A stretch of 64,000 nt of DNA from Adenanthera pavonina (taxonomy: Eukaryota; Streptophyta; Magnoliopsida; Fabales; Fabaceae), in contig JAIVEN010000007.1 in the NCBI GenBank assembly GCA_026686845.1, positions 32,299,001-32,363,000 of the forward strand. The letters are read 5' to 3'. Of this stretch, positions 57,307 through 64,000 are shown piece after piece. A program made the position numbers and the translations under genes. The notes under the pieces were generated by a model, which did no database searches, was not told the origin of the DNA, and saw nothing but the letters and a program-made list of their open reading frames with translations. Position 1 is the stretch's first letter. The number at the start of each line of letters is the position of its first letter.

Positions 57307-58123
57307 TAAGTTAAAGGCTTTAATATTGAACTTCCAAAATTTGTCTGTTCAAAAGTGAAATTCAAATTTTGATTTCGTCAAATATATCCCATGTTAAAAC
57401 ATAGGAATTTTCATATTCATAGTGCATCTGTTGAGTGTGAACAGTTGTCTCCTGTTTTTGTAGTGTACTCGAAATTCAAATTTTGGGAGGCCAAAATTTG
57501 TTTATCAATGACAAGCTCAACATGGCACAAAAGTTCTTCTTTGAGAAATTCAAATTTTACACTTTCAAAATTCATCTGTCAGATATAGCTCTAACTAGAC
57601 TTACAAGTTTTCATTTTAAAATTGAAATTTTGAAATCCAAAATTTGTTTGTCAGAGGGGTTGATTTTGAACCATTTTTACACTTGAGTATCCTACGAATT
57701 TTGATAAGACTGTAGACGAATTTTGCACATTTTGCCAACTATGTTTTGCTAGAAATTCGAAGTTCAGATCTTGAAATTCGTCTGTCAGAGATGATCACTC
57801 TAGAACTTCAAATTTCAGTAGATAAAGTTCGAATTTTGCACACAACATATCAGAGTTCAAAGCAAAGTTCATTTGTTAGCCGGTGTTTTCAAAATATAAC
57901 ATGTTAAAATAAGATAACTATGAAAACACTTGTTTAAATGATGTGGGAACATAAATGAGTAAAAATCAAAACATTTTACCCTGTGTACATCATGAGAGAT
58001 CCTAACAACTAATTCTTCACATGTTTTTTTCTTGAATTTCTTCACTTGTATGCTATTATACTCTTTTGATATTTTCCTTCCAAGCTTTAGTTGTTTAGAA
58101 TTATCCAAACACTTGATTCAACA

Positions 58124-58670
58124 TTTCCCCCCTTTTTGATGATGACAAAACAATAACTTGCAAACTGGATTAGTATTTGAGTTTGCTTCTAAGAGCTCTC
58201 CCTCAATATATGCATTAAGATTTAAAGATAAGTACAACACATGTAAGAAAGTAGAAGGAAAATATAGAATCATATTGTATTAATTCAATCAAGGTTCAAT
58301 ACAGTGATTCAGCAAGTACATGACATTGCATGATTAACATTTAAGTACAAGAAATGCTACAAAAGATGCAGAGATACACAACAGAGACGAGCAACCCTAA
58401 GATCTAAGACCTAAGGATCTAGCAATCACTTCTTCTTCTTGGGCTTGGACCTTTTGCCAAAAGTCTTGTTAGATTGCCCTGCTTCAGACTTTCCAGTTTG
58501 CTCGTCTTTCTCCTCTCCCTTTTTAGCATTATCAGGGACTGCAATATGCATAAAGGGAGGAGGTATCTGTGACATGGGAATAGGTTGAAAAGTGATAGGA
58601 ATGAATGGCACTGAGGATATCTGAGGAAGAGGTGCTGAGTCTTCATCTTTATTATTAGAAAAATCACAGT
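58124..58670 (-). mobile_element. Copia/SIRE-like 3' internal region with polypurine tract
   Basis: Next to the LTR on the minus strand are the polypurine tract AAAAAGGGGGGAAA and GTCATCATCAAAAAGG-type sequence, as in SIRE-group elements. Further in, a minus-strand frame (58667-58426) is proline-rich (PLPQISSVPFIPITFQPIPM, then SQIPPPFMHIAVPDN) and ends in a lysine-rich tail GKRSKPKKKK. It may be the C-terminus of an element protein, but I do not recognise a domain. The element is truncated at about 58670, where the duplicated P450 flank starts after a TA microsatellite (58672-58708). Confidence 0.5.
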
Positions 58671-58709
58671 TATATGTGTATATATATATGTATATGTATA
58701 TATATATTT

Positions 58710-60194
58710 TTTTTAAATTATCGTAGCTATATTTTTAAATTAAAATTAAAATTTTAATCATTCAAAAGTATATTTTTAGTTTTTTTAATTTTATCCCAAA
58801 TTTTAATTTAGCCACTATTTAATTTTATAAAGCTTCTTTCTAATCATTTAACTTGAAAATACAGTAGTTTTTTTTGGATTACACTGTTAATTTGGAGATT
58901 TATCATTTCATAAAGGAATTATCAATAAACATATTATATTATACCTATTTAAATATATAAAAACTACTTATTCCTTGAAGTTTCAATCTTTATTTTGTTT
59001 GGTTCAAGTCTATTGAGCGTGTAAACGTTTATTACTCGGGTTAAAACTAATTCCTTGTGGGACGGGCGGACGGCATCCCTTATTTCTATTATATTACTTG
59101 TACGCATATAAATTATAATTAATCAGACATTGCTTGAAGTCACAGTATGAATATATAATTAATATAGGTTAATTTGATCACTAAAATAGGGGATTAAAAT
59201 AATTTAAAAACGGCATCATGGCTTCACTTAGTAAATCATGTGTTCAAATCGGCATCCATGAATAATAAATTAATTTAAGAAACGGTAACCCATGGCAACA
59301 GACTTTGAATAAACCACAAAAATAAGTTTTTCGCTTAGGAAAAAATATAATATTACACACAGCCATAGATTGACTAACGTACGTAAATAAAGGCATATAA
59401 ATTAGATGTAAATTTTTTTTTGGCAGGAAAATTACATGTAAATTTCAAAATTTTATTCTGAGTAAATAGTTTTGTTTTGGTAGCATCTTGGGAAATTTCT
59501 TTTCTTTTATAGGCTGCCGCTCAAAAAGCATGTTTTCCTTCCTACTGTCTAACTTGTTATTTTTATATATTACCGATAAAAGTATATTTTTAATTAATCT
59601 TTTAATTTTATCCCAGGTTTTAATTTGGTCATTTAATTTTATTAAGTTTCTTTTTAATTAAATAATTTGATAATACAGTAAAAAAATTTCTCTCCTTTAA
59701 CACTGCTAATTATTTTGGATAAACTTTTTTTTCATATAAACACGGTTAATTTACTTAACGAAGAATGTCTGCATGGAATTAAATTAAATTACCTATAACA
59801 ATTTTAACAATCTCATACTGGCATTGCTAATAAAACTAAAAAATAATAATAATGCTCCTTTCTTTAATCCCAATTCATTTACTATTTTTTTTAGTTTAAT
59901 AACGTACGTATATGCTACAAAAGGTTAAATAAATAAAAGAGAGAGCACAAAACTAAAGATTTTATGAAATGTGAATAGTTTGTTATGACTTTAATTTAGA
60001 ATCAAAATTTATGGTTCTCAACAAAAATTGAATAAATGTTAAAACATAAAAGTCCAAACATAAACAAGAATAAAGAGAGAACAACTGCTGACCCACAAGA
60101 ATACTGCTTCCGTGTACGTCAAATTGGGTTGAAAATGGAATTTATTATTAGTATTAGATTCAACCACTGCACATTCACTCAATGCGAGAGTGAT
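58710..60194. repeat. Upstream intergenic block of P450 copy 2, with Helitron empty site
   Basis: 58710-58965 matches 10165-10400; 58966-59060 resembles 33820-33915; 59061-59431 matches 11465-11849; 59432-60194 matches 30325-31072. The join 59431/59432 (A|T, in GGCAGGAAAA / TTACATGTAAAT) is where the Helitron sits upstream of copy 1. No gene. The frame at 60036-60296 overlaps the P450 start in another phase. Confidence 0.8.
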
Positions 60195-60204
60195 CTATAT
60201 AAAT
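60195..60204 (+). promoter_or_regulatory. TATA box of P450 copy 2
   Basis: CTATATAAAT, 43 bp before the ATG, identical to that of copy 1 in sequence and near-identical in context. Confidence 0.65.
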
Positions 60205-60247
60205 CATTCTGCCCAACACAATGTATTAACATCGCAGTTTTGCAGTC

Positions 60248-62275
60248 ATGGAGATTCAGATCTTCTTGTTCACATTGTTTTGCTTCCTTCTTCTGATATA
60301 CAAGCGATCAAATTTAAAGAAACACACCAAAACCCTACCCCTACCCCCAGGGCCATGGAAGTTGCCTCTTATAGGGAACATCCATCAAATTGTAGGGTTA
60401 CGACCCCATCACTCTTTAAGAAACTTAGCCAAAAAGTATGGACCCATAATGCACCTTCAGCTAGGAGAGACATCCAATGTCGTAGTCTCTTCCTCAGAAA
60501 TGGCCAAAGAGATCTTTAAAACCCATGACGTTATCTTCTCCGATAGGCCCCATTTTCTTGCTGCCAAGTATGTCACTTACAACTACATAGACATTGCATT
60601 TTCCCCGTATGGAAACCATTGGAGGCAACTCCGAAAAATATGTACTTTGGAGCTTTTAAGCGTAAAGCGTTCTCGATCCTTTAGGTCCATAAGGGAAGAG
60701 GAGGTATCTGAACTTGTCAAAGATATCTCCTCTAATGAAGGGTCAATTATAAATCTCAGTAAGAAAATACTCATCACCATAAATTCCATACTTGCAAGAG
60801 CAGCCTTTGGTGAGAAGTCTAGAGATCAAGAAGCTTTCATATCTACTATGGACGATATTGCGAACCTGATGGGAGGTTTGTCAGTTGTTGATCTCTTTCC
60901 TTCTGTCAAAGTTCTTCCAGTAATTACGGGGATGAAAGCTAAACTTGAAAGGATCCACAGATTGAATGATCAAATAATGGAAAACATCGTCAGGGATCAC
61001 AAAGAAAGGAGAGCAAGAAGCAAAGAAAATGACGAGGAGAATCTAGTTGATCTTCTTCTAAAGATTCAGGAGGGAGAAGATACAGAACATCCCTTGACTC
61101 ACGTCCACGTGAAATCCGTCATTCTGGTGAGTAGCATGTGTTAGAAATTTTATCACTGTGAGCTTTTCAGTTATATAATTTTATAAAAAATGAACAGCTA
61201 TATATGTATCATTCAGGTTAATGGCTATGAAGTGAGACCCCCAATAATCTCAGTAATCTCTTTTGCATAAATAGGCTATGCACACCTTACGTTTATGCAG
61301 TATTTATGGTTATGCACATCTCGTTAAAATTCCTTAGGGAGTGACATGTACTAATCTCCACTTTGATTATAATTATTAGAGTAAACTATGACTCTAATCT
61401 CCAAAATTTTATATCTTGCAAGAAGTCACTACTGAGTGAATTAAATGTATAGAGAATGCATTTAATGATTATTATATAGATTTTGAAAACATTATTGGAG
61501 CCAAATGATTTAGTGATATTTAAATAACCAAATCGATGGGTTCAAATATTCAAGTATAGGAAATTACTGCTGGAGTGGCTCACCTAAAATATTGATGTTC
61601 AAAGTGAGCATCCAATATATCAATTCGTATGTGATATAGTAATGTTATCCCATAAATTTTCAGGATATATTCCTCGCTGGATCTGAGACTTCATCAACTA
61701 CTCTAGAGTGGGCAATGTCAGAATTAATGAGGTACCCAGAGGTGATGAAGAGGGCTCAAGCTGAGGTCCGAAAGATCTACCATGGAAAAGCATATGTGGA
61801 TGAAAGTGAGATTCATCAATTAAAATACTTAAATGCAATTGTGAAAGAAACCTTAAGGCTACACCCACCTGCACCGCTGCTAATTCCAAGGGAAAACACG
61901 GAGAGATGTGTGATCAATGGATATGAGATACCTGAAAGAACCAAGATCATTGTTAATGCATGGGCGATAGGAAGAGATCCCAAATTTTGGGATGATGCTG
62001 AGACCTTCAAACCTGAGAGATTTTTGGATAATCCAATTGATTTCAAAGGAACACACTTCGATTATATACCATTTGGTGCTGGAAGGAGAATATGCCCTGG
62101 AATTAACTTCGGTTTGCCCTCCATTGAACTTCTCCTTGCTCATTTGCTTCATCATTTTGATTGGAAGTTGCCAAACGGAATCACTCCTCAAAAACTTGAC
62201 ATGTCTGAGTCGTATGGTGCGACTGTAGGAAGAAAGGAGGATCTCCTGGTAGTTCCACTGGGTTATCGACCGTAG
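60248..62275 (+). CDS. CYP71-clan cytochrome P450 monooxygenase, copy 2, intact
   Basis: Two exons, 60248-61126 and 61664-62275, with a 537-bp GT/AG phase-0 intron, encode 496 residues, a normal length for the family. Visible features in order: N-terminal membrane anchor (about residues 3-18), basic stop-transfer KRS, PPGP hinge 33-36, helix C WRQLR 125-129, helix I AGSET 298-302, K-helix ETLR 355-358, PERF 410-413, and heme loop FGAGRRICPG 430-439 with Cys437 as thiolate ligand. It should be an ER-bound, NADPH-P450-reductase-dependent monooxygenase. Overall sequence is CYP71-family-like (CYP71D, CYP71BE or CYP726A relatives), a group rich in terpenoid and alkaloid oxidases, but the substrate cannot be read from sequence. 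Against copy 1 it differs at about 25 residues in exon 1 and five in exon 2. The ATG at 60248 is the first after the TATA box. Confidence 0.92.
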
Positions 62276-63070
62276 TTCTATAATTGCCTTAATCTTATGT
62301 CGCAGGTCGGTACCTCTTAGCGTTTTGACTTTGAATAAAGGTACTTGGGCGTCTTAGCGTTTTGACTTTGAATAAAGGTTCTTAAGCGACTTGTTCTGCC
62401 TTTATCATTTTGTCGTCATTGTTGTAAAACTTTGTTGATGGTTTGAGATAAATAAGTATAAATAATATGGTCCAATGTTCAGAAAACGAAAGAGCTTCAC
62501 AAATAGAATAAATAAGTATATAACCCGAAATTGTCGTTAAAACTTTTGTTAATCTTTTTTTTTTTTTCGGTTTGGTATTGGCTTGCATTTCATGTGCAAA
62601 AAAATAAACACATTATTGTAGATCTTAATTTCTTATCAAACAATTAACTTTGAGAATTACTTTACTAAAAAAAACGACTTCTTCCAATCGATTCTTCCTT
62701 TTTTTTTTTTGGGAGCCAAACTTCTCTTTGCTTGCCAGCCTTAAATTCACGTAATATTTTCAACACAAATCCTGATATTCAGTACTTGACATTAGTATGA
62801 ATAGAGTAATTCAAAATGGACGAGTAAATGACATCAGTATAGAAATGCCATCTTACATCAAAACCTTTGGTTGATAATTGATTCAAGAAACTTTTTGCAC
62901 CTATTAAATAATATTTTTTATTGTAAGTTTAATCAATTAAGATATAATATTACTTTTTACTCTGTCAGGATCTGGTGAAGAGAAGAATATATGTTCATAC
63001 TGTATATGATAAGCTGAAGCAATGTTTGACTCAGTTTATTGAAGTCCTTCAACAACACACAAAACATTCT
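62276..63070 (+). repeat. 3' flank of P450 copy 2 with doubled poly(A) signal
   Basis: Matches 33157-33799. AATAAA occurs at 62334-62339 and 62371-62376, 37 bp apart, in the same tandem repeat as in copy 1. About 200 bp around 62600-62790 has no counterpart after copy 1, either an insertion here or a deletion there. Homology ends near 63070 (AAAACATTC). Confidence 0.7.
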
Positions 63071-64000
63071 CTAGTTACCTACCTAAGCAACGCCTAAAAC
63101 CGGTGCCAATATTAGCTAATACATAAATGGACCTATTTGCAAATTGCACATGTATATATATACTCCTTAGTACAAATTGATCACTTCCAGGGATGGAACC
63201 AGAAAATTTAGTTGAAGGGGGCGGAATATGTATTTTTACATAAGTATTGATATTTTTAAAATATAATTTTTAAGTATTTAATGAATAAATATAGAAATAA
63301 ATTGTAGTAACATTATTTTTCTTGGTACAGAAAAAATTAACTAAATTAAATATAAGAAACTGTTTTGATATTAGCAAAATTTATATTAAAAGTGATGAAG
63401 TACTATAGTAGTGAAATTGTTTGTGGAAAATTTTTTCAGTATGAAAAATTAATTAAAGAAAGTTAATTTCTGTATGCTTAGGGAACTTAGGTGCAGATGT
63501 TTGGTTCTCATCCTTGTACTGAAAAAAAAGAAAATTATTTTCTATTTTATTATGAAGTTTTATTTTATTAATAAATTAAAAGTATTGTTGTAGAAGTCGA
63601 AAAATTTAATTGATAAAAGAATAAAAATTAAAAAAAATTATTGTAAGGCTAAAAACCAAAGTTTTATTTGATAAATTTAGCTTTATTTTATTATATTTTA
63701 TTTCTTTTGGAAAATTTATTTTTAAATATATATATATATATGTTTGAGATTTCTTTAAAATATTCAAGGGGTTAAAAATAAGCTAATTACCTACTCTAAG
63801 ATGAGAGACACACACAAGATTGAAAAAATGCTAGTGATAAGGTGGGCCATAGTGCTAAAGTGCCCCGACAAATGAGAAAAGCAGGTAATTGGGGAAGTAA
63901 AATTTTCTGTCCCCCCTCCCTACAGTCGGATCCTTTAAATACCACAATCTGTCCCCATAAAAGGTCAATTGGGCCTTCAACGTATTTCTTTTTATTACCC
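63071..64000. other. AT-rich right end, no gene seen
   Basis: No coding signal. The block GGGATGGAACCAGAAAATTT with GGGGGCGGAATA (63190-63228) resembles the end of a common plant non-autonomous repeat, but I cannot define a second end. The window stops in low-complexity sequence. Confidence 0.45.

Larger units (their letters stand above)
41756..58123 (-). mobile_element. Copia/SIRE-like 3' LTR, minus strand, split by a CACTA element
   Basis: The two halves are 41756-42453 and 57310-58123, together about 1.5 kb. They start TGATAGGTTTGCTAGCTTCC and end ACTTGATTCAACA, the reverse form of the TGTTGAATCAAG...AACA family. The next bases on the plus strand are TTTCCCCCCTTTTT (58124-58137), so on the minus strand the LTR is preceded by the polypurine tract AAAAAGGGGGGAAA. 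This is therefore a true 3' LTR with retained internal sequence (58124-58670), not a solo LTR. TTCGAA-type palindromes remain on both sides of the CACTA insert (for example near 42413 and 57750). Confidence 0.75.

Overview
This is a window of AT-rich plant nuclear DNA, almost certainly from a eudicot. It shows spliced genes with GT/AG introns, plant CYP71-type cytochrome P450s, a 5S-bearing Cassandra LTR, a CACTA element with TNP2 and TNPA-like genes, and an RPA/Pif1-type Helitron. No RNA gene, CRISPR array or prokaryotic feature was found. All identifications come from reading the sequence; nothing was searched against a database.

The only host genes I can support are two tandem, same-strand CYP71-clan P450 copies about 29 kb apart (31126-33156 and 60248-62275). 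They share exon lengths (879 + 612 nt), phase-0 introns of 540 and 537 nt, a TATA box 43-44 bp before the ATG, and a doubled AATAAA in the 3' flank. Copy 2 is intact (496 aa). Copy 1 has one in-frame TAG in place of Glu406, just before the PERF motif and the heme-cysteine loop, so I call it a pseudogene. Their flanks are duplicated too, and a third, divergent piece of the same intergenic unit follows copy 1 (33820-34330). The locus is therefore the remains of a tandem P450 array.

Region by region. 1-9324: nested long LTRs that start TGTAACACC and end GTTACA (Del/Tekay-like Ty3/gypsy, apparently solo), one of them hit by a 1.7 kb copia-type solo LTR. 9325-11849: a LINE 3' end, AT-rich spacer, two MITEs and the upstream flank of P450 copy 1. 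11850-30324: an 18.5 kb Helitron with 5' TC and 3' hairpin-CTAG termini, inserted between A and T. It carries broken RPA1-like and Pif1-like helicase genes and is itself filled with gypsy and copia LTR material. Its empty site survives upstream of P450 copy 2. 31073-34330: P450 copy 1 and flank. 34531-41755: more Del-like LTRs, one holding a Cassandra solo LTR, a CACTA tail, and a LINE 3' end that duplicates the one at 9.3 kb. 41756-58670: a minus-strand copia 3' LTR plus polypurine tract, into which a 14.9 kb CACTA element (42454-57306, TSD TAA) has inserted. The CACTA element holds decayed TNP2 and TNPA-like genes, a Del-like solo LTR and a hAT MITE. 58690-63070: P450 copy 2 with its duplicated flanks. 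63071-64000: AT-rich, no gene.

The biology is a P450 tandem duplication whose copies have diverged, one by a nonsense mutation, while mobile elements inflated the space between them. Paralogous empty sites and target-site duplications let several insertions be placed to the base and ordered in time.
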